From Bacteroidales bacterium (GTDB lineage: Bacteria; Bacteroidota; Bacteroidia; Bacteroidales; JAADJA01): DNA of 6,397 nucleotides. The stretch's first letter is position 1. The number at the start of each line of letters is the position of its first letter. Made by a program: the position numbers and the translations under genes. The stretch covers positions 1 to 6,397 of the forward strand of contig JAIORT010000741.1 in assembly GCA_021107975.1 (NCBI GenBank). The letters are read 5' to 3'. This document shows, piece by piece, positions 1 through 5,707 of this stretch. A model generated the notes under the pieces. That model did not search any database. It was not told the DNA's origin and worked only from the letters and a program-made list of their open reading frames with translations.

Positions 1-58
1 GTTATACCGATTGTTTTACAAATATGTTTTTTGCAAACCTGATTTCTTTCGGTATAAC
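1..58. repeat. 10-bp perfect inverted repeat downstream of the acpP operon
   Basis: GTTATACCGA at 1-10 is exactly the reverse complement of TCGGTATAAC at 49-58, leaving a 38-nt spacer. An 8-bp palindrome, TTTGCAAA, lies off-centre inside it at 30-37. The repeat begins 13 nt past the stop codon of the last operon gene. The long spacer and the absence of a T-run after either arm argue against a simple intrinsic terminator. A protein-binding site or the edge of an intergenic repeat element is equally possible. The left arm touches the window edge, so its full extent is unknown. Confidence 0.35.
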
Positions 59-70
59 ATGACCTTAGTG

Positions 71-535
71 TTATTTCTGCGTTTTACTTCTCTCTAACAT
101 GTGTAACTCTAAGTCGGAAATAAAATTTTCAAAATCTTTTATCTTAGCTAACTCAATTTCGAAAGCTGTCAGCACATTTTTTATTTTTTTAATCGAACTT
201 ATTAATCTATTTTTATTATTTCTGCTCAAAAGCCCGTTAACCAATAAAAAATAATCAGTTGTTTTTTGAGATATAAATAGCTTTCCCTGTGGATTGTGAT
301 TCGAAAAAAAATAGTACGAAAACTGAGTTTCAGGATCATTAAAATTAAAAAGCGGGTAATTGATCAATATATCCTGTTTTGAATTATAAACAGGAATGTC
401 ATCTATCCTTATTAAATCAAGATTTAATATGTCGTTCAACTTAAATGCCAACCAGTAATCTTTCTTATGGCAGGAAATACCAATTAAAAGATTATCCTCG
501 CTAAAATCAATATCGATTTTAATTTTTTTTGCCAT
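71..535 (-). CDS. IPExxxVDY-family small protein (function unknown)
   Basis: This 154-aa protein is the last gene of the acpP-fabF-rnc cluster. In Bacteroidota, rnc is typically followed by a roughly 150-aa protein of the uncharacterised IPExxxVDY family, and length and position fit. The N-terminal half carries a hydrophobic/aromatic stretch typical of the family (LLIGISCHKKDYWLAFKLN, residues 16-34), then a segment rich in Phe and Tyr around 60-80. The namesake motif is degenerate: the likely equivalent, residues 87-95, reads FISQKTTDY, keeping only the final Asp-Tyr. The C-terminal third (about 105-150) is charged and probably helical. There is no signal peptide or membrane segment, so it is presumably cytoplasmic. 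The ATG lies inside the 3' end of rnc (17-nt overlap), with no recognisable Shine-Dalgarno sequence, so translation is probably coupled to rnc. The assignment rests on context and overall resemblance. No biochemical role is known to me. Confidence 0.7.
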   Translation of the reverse strand: MAKKIKIDIDFSEDNLLIGISCHKKDYWLAFKLNDILNLDLIRIDDIPVYNSKQDILINYPLFNFNDPETQFSYYFFSNHNPQGKLFISQKTTDYFLLVNGLLSRNNKNRLISSIKKIKNVLTAFEIELAKIKDFENFISDLELHMLERSKTQK

Positions 536-1247
536 AATTAAGCTTTTCTAATGCTTTACCTGCTGCTATCTGTTCGGCTCCCTTTATTGAAGAATCCCTG
601 CCATTAGAGTAAATCTTTTCATCAATCATTAAATCAACAATATATTGTTTCCTATAGCCGTTTCCAACCTCATCAACTACTATAAATTCAATAGGTATCT
701 TTTCTTTTTGCGACCATTCAATAAGTTGGCTTTTATAATTAGTATCTTCACATTCAAGTTTATCAATATCAAAATGCACTTCTATCACTCTTTTTAGGAT
801 AATTTTTTTGGTATAGTTATAGCCTTTATCGAGATACAATGCTCCCACAAAAGCTTCAAATGCATCTCCGTGCAATGATTTGCTATAGCTGCGAAACAGT
901 TCAGACTTAACGAGATTATCAAGTCCCAGCTTAATTGACAATTTATTCAATTGCGAACGACTAACGATTCGGGACCTCATTTCAGTGAGAAACCCCTCTT
1001 CTTTATAAGGAAATTTTTTAAAAAGGTAATCTGCTACTATCGAGCTTAACACGGCATCGCCCAGATATTCAAGGCGTTCATTGCTCACCTTTAAACCGTT
1101 TACTATTTCTTTAGCGGCTGACTTATGGCGGAAAGCTAATTGATATAAAAAAATATTTCCCGGATAAAACCCGAAAATATTCTTAATAGAATTTGTAAGT
1201 TTTTTATCAGATGAAAATAATACTGTGAATGGTAACAATAAATTCAA
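519..1247 (-). CDS. rnc: Ribonuclease III
   Basis: RNase III is the cytoplasmic endonuclease that cuts double-stranded RNA, including rRNA precursors and structured mRNAs. The 242-aa length is in the usual range. The catalytic domain spans about residues 25-155 and holds the signature NERLEYLGDAV at 56-66. The expected Mg2+ ligands are Glu60, Asp64, Asp128 and Glu131 (the last two in GDAFE). The double-stranded RNA-binding domain covers about 168-237, beginning NYKSQLIEWSQ and ending at the helix IKGAEQIAAGKALEKL. The start is TTG at 1245-1247. No in-frame ATG occurs before codon 90, which would remove Glu60 and Asp64, so initiation must be non-ATG unless a base is missing. The N-terminus that TTG gives fits the short leader usual before FYPxNIxLYxxAxxHKS in Bacteroidota. 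fabF ends 9 nt upstream in the same reading frame; the next gene overlaps the 3' end by 17 nt. Confidence 0.95.
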   Translation of the reverse strand: MNLLLPFTVLFSSDKKLTNSIKNIFGFYPGNIFLYQLAFRHKSAAKEIVNGLKVSNERLEYLGDAVLSSIVADYLFKKFPYKEEGFLTEMRSRIVSRSQLNKLSIKLGLDNLVKSELFRSYSKSLHGDAFEAFVGALYLDKGYNYTKKIILKRVIEVHFDIDKLECEDTNYKSQLIEWSQKEKIPIEFIVVDEVGNGYRKQYIVDLMIDEKIYSNGRDSSIKGAEQIAAGKALEKLNYGKKN

Positions 1248-1256
1248 AATGATTGA

Positions 1257-2510
1257 TTATTCATTGAATTTTTTAAAGATAATAGTAGCATTATGGCCAC
1301 CAAAACCAAATGTATTGCTTAGTGCATATTTTATTTCTCTTTCCCTGCCTTTGTGAAATGTAAAGTCAAGTTTATTATCTATTTCAGGATCATCGGTAAA
1401 ATGATTGATTGTTGGAGGAATAAAATTATTGTTAATAGCAAGAATTGAAGCTATTGCTTCAACAGCGCCGGCAGCCCCGAGCATGTGACCTGTCATTGAT
1501 TTTGTAGAATTAATAGCAATTTTATAAGCATGTTCATCAAAAAGCGTAACAATAGCCCTTGGCTCGGAAAGATCTCCTAAGGGCGTAGATGTGCCATGAG
1601 TATTGATATGGTCAATATCATTAGGTTTAATTTCTGCATCCTCCAATGCAAATTGCATTGACTTCATTGCTCCGTATCCATCGGGATGTGGAGATGTCAT
1701 GTGATACGCATCTGCTGTAAGCCCGCATCCTGCAATTTCCGCATAGATTTTAGCTTGTCTTCTTTTTGCATGTTCTAATTCCTCAAGCAGTAAAGCACCT
1801 CCTCCTTCACCAAGCACAAAACCATCCCTGTCTTTATCAAATGGTCGCGACCCTGTTTTAGGGTCGTCATTTCTGGTGGAAATAGCATGCATTGCATTAA
1901 ATCCTCCAATTCCACTTATTGTAATTGCGGCTTCGGAACCACCTGCTATAAAAATACTTGCTTTATCAAGCCTGATATAATTATAAGCATCAATAAGTGC
2001 GTGGGCTGATGAAGCGCAAGCAGAAACCGTTGCAAAATTCGGACCCCTGAAACCGTATTTGATGGAAATATTGCCTGCTGCTATATCGGCAATCATTTTT
2101 GGAATAAAGAAGGGATTAAACCGGGGGGTTCCATCTCCTTTAGAATAACTTCCAACCTCTTTTTCAAATGTATCCAAACCTCCTATCCCCGATGCCCATA
2201 TGACCCCTGCGTGGTCCAGGTCAATTTTTTCTCTGTCAATACCCGAATCCTCTAAACATTGAGCTGCAGCTACCATTCCATATTGGGCATAGGGGTCATA
2301 TTTTCTTGCTTCCTTCCTGTCAAAAAAATCCTTTGGATCAAAGTTTTTTAATTCACAGGCAAACTTTGTCTTGAATTTCGATGCATCAAATCGTGTGATC
2401 ATATTTGCACCACTGACTCCTTTAACCAGATTATTCCATAACTCCTCAGTATTATTACCAATAGGAGTTAATGCACCTAATCCGGTAACTACTACCCGTT
2501 TAAGTTCCAT
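1257..2510 (-). CDS. fabF: 3-oxoacyl-[acyl-carrier-protein] synthase II (KAS II)
   Basis: FabF condenses malonyl-ACP with a growing acyl-ACP, releasing CO2, in the elongation cycle of type II fatty-acid synthesis in the cytoplasm. At 417 aa it is full length for the family. The thiolase-fold catalytic triad is visible: Cys165 in VSACASSAH, His305 in NTHGTSTPLGD and His342 in KSMTGHMLGAAGAVEA, with the supporting Lys337. The C-terminal SNTFGFGGHNA segment (398-408) contains the Phe that gates the active site in FabF-type enzymes. The Cys-His-His set separates it from FabH (Cys-His-Asn). FabB is less likely given the sequence and the neighbouring acpP, but family-level separation by eye is not absolute. 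The ATG lies 21 nt downstream of the acpP stop, so the two are surely co-transcribed and FabF is made beside its carrier. Confidence 0.97.
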   Translation of the reverse strand: MELKRVVVTGLGALTPIGNNTEELWNNLVKGVSGANMITRFDASKFKTKFACELKNFDPKDFFDRKEARKYDPYAQYGMVAAAQCLEDSGIDREKIDLDHAGVIWASGIGGLDTFEKEVGSYSKGDGTPRFNPFFIPKMIADIAAGNISIKYGFRGPNFATVSACASSAHALIDAYNYIRLDKASIFIAGGSEAAITISGIGGFNAMHAISTRNDDPKTGSRPFDKDRDGFVLGEGGGALLLEELEHAKRRQAKIYAEIAGCGLTADAYHMTSPHPDGYGAMKSMQFALEDAEIKPNDIDHINTHGTSTPLGDLSEPRAIVTLFDEHAYKIAINSTKSMTGHMLGAAGAVEAIASILAINNNFIPPTINHFTDDPEIDNKLDFTFHKGREREIKYALSNTFGFGGHNATIIFKKFNE

Positions 2511-2531
2511 TTATCTATATGAAATGAATTT

Positions 2532-2768
2532 TTATTTTGTATTTTCTTCAATATACTTAATTGCTTCGCCAACAGTGGCAATCTTTTCTGCCTGGTCATC
2601 AGGGATGGCAATGTTGAATTCCTTTTCAAATTCCATGATTAACTCAACTGTGTCTAATGAATCGGCACCCAGATCATTAGTGAAACTTGCTTCTGGTGTA
2701 ACTTCGTTTTCGTCAACACCAAGCTTATCAATGATGATAGCTTTTACTTTTGTTGAAATATCAGACAT
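2532..2768 (-). CDS. acpP: Acyl carrier protein
   Basis: This 78-aa acidic protein carries acyl intermediates of fatty-acid synthesis as thioesters on a 4'-phosphopantetheine arm. The attachment motif is GADSLDTVELIMEFEKEFNI at 35-54, with Ser37 as the modified residue in the invariant Asp-Ser-Leu. The acidic helix II after it (DTVELIMEFEKEF) is the surface that partner enzymes, including FabF, recognise. Length, acidity and helix pattern all match the family. It is the first gene of the operon, followed 21 nt later by fabF and then rnc. The leader just before the ATG is A-rich (AAAAAATAAAAAGAT) without a Shine-Dalgarno core, as is common for highly expressed Bacteroidota genes. A promoter candidate lies about 30 nt upstream. 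Confidence 0.98.
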   Translation of the reverse strand: MSDISTKVKAIIIDKLGVDENEVTPEASFTNDLGADSLDTVELIMEFEKEFNIAIPDDQAEKIATVGEAIKYIEENTK

Positions 2769-2797
2769 ATCTTTTTATTTTTTAAGTTAAACGGTTG

Positions 2798-2829
2798 CAA
2801 AGAAATGAATTTTATTAAAATTAAGCAAA
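2798..2829 (-). promoter_or_regulatory. Candidate Bacteroidota-type promoter of the acpP operon
   Basis: On the minus strand, TTTG (2826-2829) is followed after 20 nt by TTTCTTTG (2798-2805). This matches the Bacteroidota primary-sigma pattern TTTG / TAnnTTTG with one mismatch (T for A at the second position of the -7 box), and the spacing is in the usual range. Transcription would begin near 2792, giving a leader of roughly 25 nt before the acpP ATG. The upstream flank, 2830-2862, is almost pure A+T. Confidence 0.45.
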
Positions 2830-2865
2830 TTTTTTAATTTTTATTAAGATTTATTAATTATTCGT

Positions 2866-2873
2866 TAGTTTTG
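2866..2873 (+). promoter_or_regulatory. Candidate -7 element of the purN promoter
   Basis: TAGTTTTG is an exact match to TAnnTTTG on the plus strand, 62 nt before the purN ATG. No clear TTG lies at the expected -33 position (about 2842-2846, which reads TATTA), so the promoter is probably weak or depends on an activator. Transcription would start near 2879. Just inside the predicted leader is a dyad, CCAAA-TT-TTTGG, at 2883-2894, which could serve as an operator or be chance. Confidence 0.4.
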
Positions 2874-2935
2874 TCATCATTCCCAAATTTTTGGATAGCA
2901 ATGTCGATTTCAATGCAGTATAATCCGGATTATTC

Positions 2936-3517
2936 ATGAATAATATAGCAATTTTTGCATCGGGCAGTGGCACTAATGCACAACGAATTATTGAATATTT
3001 TAATAACAATCGGTCAATTTCAGTTACAAGAATATTTTGTAATAAAAAAGATGCCTATGTGCTAACCCGCGCTGAAAAGTTAGGAATTCCTACATTTGTT
3101 TTTGGCAGAAATGAATTCTATAATTCAAACAAAGTGTTAGATAAGCTGAAAGATGATGAAATTGACCTGATTGTTTTAGCCGGATTTCTCTGGTTAGTCC
3201 CGGCAAACATACTCAGTGAATTCTCAAACAGGATTATCAATATCCATCCTGCCCTGCTTCCTAAATACGGAGGAAAAGGTATGTATGGCATGAGGGTTCA
3301 TGAGACTGTTATTTGTTCCGGAGAAAAAGAATCGGGTATCTCTATACATTATGTCAATGAAATATATGACAAAGGGGAAATTATCGTACAAAAGAAATGT
3401 ACTGTTGAAAAGGATGAAACACCTGAGTCTCTTGCTGCAAAAATACACCAACTGGAGTATGAACATTATCCGAAGACAATAGAAAAATTGATTATTAAAT
3501 TTTCCTTATCATCATAA
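2936..3517 (+). CDS. purN: Phosphoribosylglycinamide formyltransferase
   Basis: PurN transfers a formyl group from 10-formyltetrahydrofolate to glycinamide ribonucleotide (GAR), the third step of de novo purine synthesis, in the cytoplasm. At 193 aa it has the usual length. The N-terminal loop ASGSGTNAQRI (8-18) binds the phosphoribosyl part. The catalytic residues are visible: Asn102 and His104 in INIHPALLPKYGG, and Asp145 in NEIYDKGEI, matching Asn106, His108 and Asp144 of the E. coli enzyme. The folate-binding stretch ILAGFLWLVP-like is at 79-89. The start is the first ATG of the frame and places the glycine loop at the expected distance. It is divergent from acpP, a gene pair conserved in Bacteroidota, and its last 23 nt overlap the convergent methyltransferase gene. 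Confidence 0.96.
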   Translation: MNNIAIFASGSGTNAQRIIEYFNNNRSISVTRIFCNKKDAYVLTRAEKLGIPTFVFGRNEFYNSNKVLDKLKDDEIDLIVLAGFLWLVPANILSEFSNRIINIHPALLPKYGGKGMYGMRVHETVICSGEKESGISIHYVNEIYDKGEIIVQKKCTVEKDETPESLAAKIHQLEYEHYPKTIEKLIIKFSLSS

Positions 3518-4133
3518 TCCCATCACGTAAGGGAAATAAAATATTTTCCACCCTGTTATCGTTCTGTACGAAATCATTAAATTTAATAATCCCTTCTGTT
3601 TCTTTATCACCTTGTTCAACAGGTTTAACTACCTTTCCATCCCATAAGGCATTATCAGCAAGAATAAATCCTCCTTTCCTCACTTTATCAAAAACCAGGT
3701 TATAATAGTTCAAATAGTTTTCCTTGTCGGCATCAATAAATACCAGGTCGAATATTTTATTGATAAGGGAAATGATATCTATGGCATTCCCAATATATTG
3801 TTTAACGTTGTGTTCTAAACCTGCCTTCCTGAAATAAATTTTTGAAAAATTTTCAAGTTCCGGATTGATTTCTATTGTATGTATGACTCCTTCTTTTGTT
3901 AATCCTTTTGCAAGACAAATTGCGGAATAACCCGTATATGTTCCGATTTCCAGGATCATTTTCGGGCGGATCATACAACTTATCATTTCTAAAAACTTAC
4001 CCTGTACATGTCCTGATAACATGCGCGGATATAGAATTTTAAGGTTTGTTTCCCGGTTGAGTTCAGCTAAATGTATTGCTTCCGGAGTAGTATGGTTTTT
4101 TATATATCTTTCAATTTCAGAGTTTGTCATCAT
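3495..4133 (-). CDS. Class I SAM-dependent O-methyltransferase (caffeoyl-CoA OMT-like)
   Basis: The 212-aa protein has the fold and motifs of the metal-dependent O-methyltransferase family (PF01596-like; bacterial YrrM/TrmR relatives). The SAM-binding motif I is LEIGTYTGYSA (61-71). Glu88 in TIEIN should hold the SAM ribose. Metal ligands expected for the family are Asp134 (FIDADKENY), Asp160 and Asn161 (LADNALWDGKV). The N-terminal part, with LYPRMLSGHVQGKFLEM at 34-50, resembles the substrate lid of these enzymes. Family members methylate catechol-like compounds or tRNA wobble uridines. The substrate here cannot be inferred, so no symbol is given. Two consecutive ATGs (4131-4133 and 4128-4130) could both initiate. 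The first is 2 nt past the stop of the polybasic membrane protein gene, so translation is probably coupled to it. The 3' end overlaps purN by 23 nt. Confidence 0.9.
   Translation of the reverse strand: MMTNSEIERYIKNHTTPEAIHLAELNRETNLKILYPRMLSGHVQGKFLEMISCMIRPKMILEIGTYTGYSAICLAKGLTKEGVIHTIEINPELENFSKIYFRKAGLEHNVKQYIGNAIDIISLINKIFDLVFIDADKENYLNYYNLVFDKVRKGGFILADNALWDGKVVKPVEQGDKETEGIIKFNDFVQNDNRVENILFPLRDGIMMIRKI
3499..3537. terminator. Possible shared stem-loop in the purN / methyltransferase overlap
   Basis: ATTTTCCTTA (3499-3508) can pair with TAAGGGAAAT (3528-3537) in 10 steps, one of them a G-T wobble on the plus strand, around a 19-nt loop. It spans the point where the two convergent coding regions overlap, where no free intergenic space exists for a terminator. 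The stem is AT-rich and no long T-run follows in either direction, so terminator strength is doubtful. On the minus strand the wobble becomes an A-C mismatch, which weakens that side. Confidence 0.25.
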
Positions 4134-4135
4134 GA

Positions 4136-5581
4136 TTAACTAAACCTTATCCCGTTTTCCAGGATAATTCTGATTACAATTATAGCAATAACAGTAATTA
4201 TTAAATAAGCCCAACTAATTTTTATCATTTTGTGAGTCTTTTTTGGCAATTTTAAAAGCTGCAGCGATGGCGAGTTATAATTTGTAAATACCGGTATTAT
4301 AATAAGAACAGTTGTTACATACAAGAAAACCAGTTCAATCGGGTTATTCGGAATGTTAATCACATATAAAACGAGATTGCCAAATATCCAGGGAATAAGC
4401 ACTTTACTTAAAATATAAAAAAATCTTATTTTAGGTTCGATGATTTTTGGCGAATTAGAGGTATAAAGAAACTGCTTGGTTGAGTGAAATCCTAAAATCA
4501 ACATAATTACTACTGAAGCAATTAAGAAAATAATTTCCTCAACATCAAAAATGCTGCTGAAAAATATCCATTCCGTAGTATAAATAAACCCTGTTCTTGT
4601 AATTACTCCAACAATATATGCCCCGAAAAACATATTAGCTGCGTGTATCGAAGCCCATAAAAGAAATGTTTTTAAATAAACAAATCTGAATCTTGCCAAA
4701 ATATATAATCGGTATAAAACTACGCCTGCTATCAGGCAAATAAAGGGTCCTGACCCAAAAATAACGATTAGCGCCATTCTTGAATATAACGTAGAATATG
4801 TATATAAAGGCCAAAATATTCTGTACGAGTAAAGAACAGCGGGAATATCAAAAATCGAAGCGGTTAGAATTGTTATATATTGATTTAAAAAATATACTGT
4901 TAAAAATGCAAGGATAAACATCGTTGTCGAGTTTATGCTTGTTATCAGATAACTGTTTCTGATCTCCTTGTACTTATGAATATATCTGATAAGGCTGAAG
5001 AAATCGGATATTGATTTAAATAAATGTATTAACCAGATTTTTCTGCGTTTCCAGAATCTGCCTATGGATTCAATAACTTCAAATGGAAAACGATAGATTT
5101 TACGGATAGCAAGCCGTCTGATATCATGCCTGACCTGTTGTCGTAATATTTTTTCAGCACCTTTTACTTTTTTAATTTTAACAGGATGTTTTATAAAGCT
5201 AATAACATTATTTATAAATGCCTTACTCCTTGCCTTGCGTATTTTTTGCCGCATAGGTCTGGTTTTAAGCCGCATTTCTCTTCTCTCTCTACTAAGGCTT
5301 TTGCGTTCTTCAGCTAAATATTTTTTTCTCCTTTTTTTCCCTTTTTGCTTTTCTTTTTTTAATTTAACCTTTTCCTCCGATTTCCCGGGAAATAAATTGA
5401 TTAAATGCAATAAAGACTTCATCCATTTCCTTCGTCTGCGTTTTTTCCATTTTTCCCGTTTCTCCCTTACCTCTTTCTTTTGCTGTTTTATAGTTATTTT
5501 TTCCTGCCGGATATACTCCCGCCTTCTTTGCTTGAGTTTTTTCTTTTTTTCTCTATGTCGTCTTCTTTCGGAATGATCCAT
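4136..5581 (-). CDS. Polybasic multi-pass membrane protein, function unknown
   Basis: I do not recognise this 481-aa protein. Residues 1-120 are about 47% Lys+Arg (roughly 56 basic against 15 acidic, counted by eye), giving a net charge near +40. Arg/Lys clusters such as KWKKRRRRKW (44-53) alternate with two short hydrophobic stretches at 55-65 and 121-130. Residues 135-210 remain basic and helical. The rest is membrane-embedded, with about seven likely spans near 213-233, 268-290, 303-325, 347-364, 389-408, 413-432 and 453-473. Conserved-looking polar positions in the membrane part include the SGP at 277-279, the LLWASIHAANMFFGAYIVG stretch (307-325) and DVEE (346-349). No protease HExxH, kinase or transporter motif is visible. 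A basic N-terminus followed by spans predicts a cytoplasmic tail that could bind nucleic acid, ribosomes or anionic lipid; this is inference. The ATG at 5579-5581 fits a promoter about 40 nt upstream. The methyltransferase gene follows after 2 nt. Confidence 0.8.
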   Translation of the reverse strand: MDHSERRRHREKKKKLKQRRREYIRQEKITIKQQKKEVREKREKWKKRRRRKWMKSLLHLINLFPGKSEEKVKLKKEKQKGKKRRKKYLAEERKSLSRERREMRLKTRPMRQKIRKARSKAFINNVISFIKHPVKIKKVKGAEKILRQQVRHDIRRLAIRKIYRFPFEVIESIGRFWKRRKIWLIHLFKSISDFFSLIRYIHKYKEIRNSYLITSINSTTMFILAFLTVYFLNQYITILTASIFDIPAVLYSYRIFWPLYTYSTLYSRMALIVIFGSGPFICLIAGVVLYRLYILARFRFVYLKTFLLWASIHAANMFFGAYIVGVITRTGFIYTTEWIFFSSIFDVEEIIFLIASVVIMLILGFHSTKQFLYTSNSPKIIEPKIRFFYILSKVLIPWIFGNLVLYVINIPNNPIELVFLYVTTVLIIIPVFTNYNSPSLQLLKLPKKTHKMIKISWAYLIITVIAIIVIRIILENGIRFS

Positions 5582-5624
5582 GGGTTGATATAAATACAGC
5601 TTATTCGATTGTTAAGCAGAATGG

Positions 5625-5655
5625 CAAAAATAATGGACTTATATACATTTGGCAA
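5625..5655 (-). promoter_or_regulatory. Promoter candidate for the polybasic membrane protein / methyltransferase unit
   Basis: On the minus strand, TTG (5653-5655) is followed after 20 nt by TATTTTTG (5625-5632), an exact match to the Bacteroidota TAnnTTTG box at the same spacing as the acpP candidate. The predicted start of transcription is near 5619, leaving a leader of about 38 nt before the ATG at 5581. This supports the full-length start rather than an internal Met. The -33 box abuts the -7 box of a divergent plus-strand candidate. Confidence 0.55.
5644..5651 (+). promoter_or_regulatory. Candidate -7 element for the right-edge membrane protein gene
   Basis: TACATTTG exactly matches TAnnTTTG on the plus strand, 80 nt before the ATG at 5732. 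No TTG occurs at the expected -33 distance (about 5621-5624 reads ATGG), so it is a half-match only. Transcription would begin near 5657, giving a leader of about 75 nt. It lies inside the minus-strand promoter candidate, between that promoter's two boxes. Confidence 0.35.
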
Positions 5656-5683
5656 GATAAATTGAAAATAAATTTAATGACCG

Positions 5684-5707
5684 GAGTTTTTAAAAGGATA
5701 AAAACTT
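5684..5707 (+). other. Small stem-loop in the leader of the right-edge gene
   Basis: AGTTTTTA (5685-5692) is the exact reverse complement of TAAAAACT (5699-5706), with a 6-nt loop AAAGGA. A G-T wobble at 5684/5707 extends it. A third segment, TTTTTA at 5709-5714, could instead pair with TAAAAA at 5699-5704, so two mutually exclusive structures are possible. The pairs are nearly all A-T, so the structure is weak and could be chance in this AT-rich leader. It ends 25 nt before the ATG. Confidence 0.25.

Noticed and set aside
16..60. 14-codon minus-strand frame (MLYRKKSGLQKTYL) preceded by AAGG
   Set aside because: It is too short to judge, ends inside the inverted-repeat spacer and has no recognisable leader-peptide feature such as a run of one amino acid.
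2371..2790. Plus-strand 139-codon open frame across acpP and the start of fabF
   Set aside because: It is antisense to two genes with full family signatures, shows no recognisable domain, and has Ser/Phe-rich composition typical of a shadow frame.
2891..2924. E. coli-type promoter (TTGGAT ... TATAAT) before purN
   Set aside because: The spacer is 22 nt, too long for sigma70; Bacteroidota primary sigma does not use this consensus; and the start would fall only about 6 nt before the ATG.
3224..3482. Short frames on both strands inside purN
   Set aside because: They lie fully within purN, whose catalytic residues are read in its own frame; no start signals or domains support them.
4136..4900. 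Membrane part of the polybasic protein as an intramembrane metalloprotease
   Set aside because: The LLWASIHAANMFFG stretch briefly suggested a metal site, but there is no HExxH and no second metal-ligand motif.
5235..5576. Plus-strand 113-codon frame rich in Phe, Leu and Ser
   Set aside because: It is the complement of the Lys/Arg-rich tail; the pyrimidine strand of such a region always reads as a false hydrophobic protein. The minus frame continues into clear membrane spans and has a promoter.
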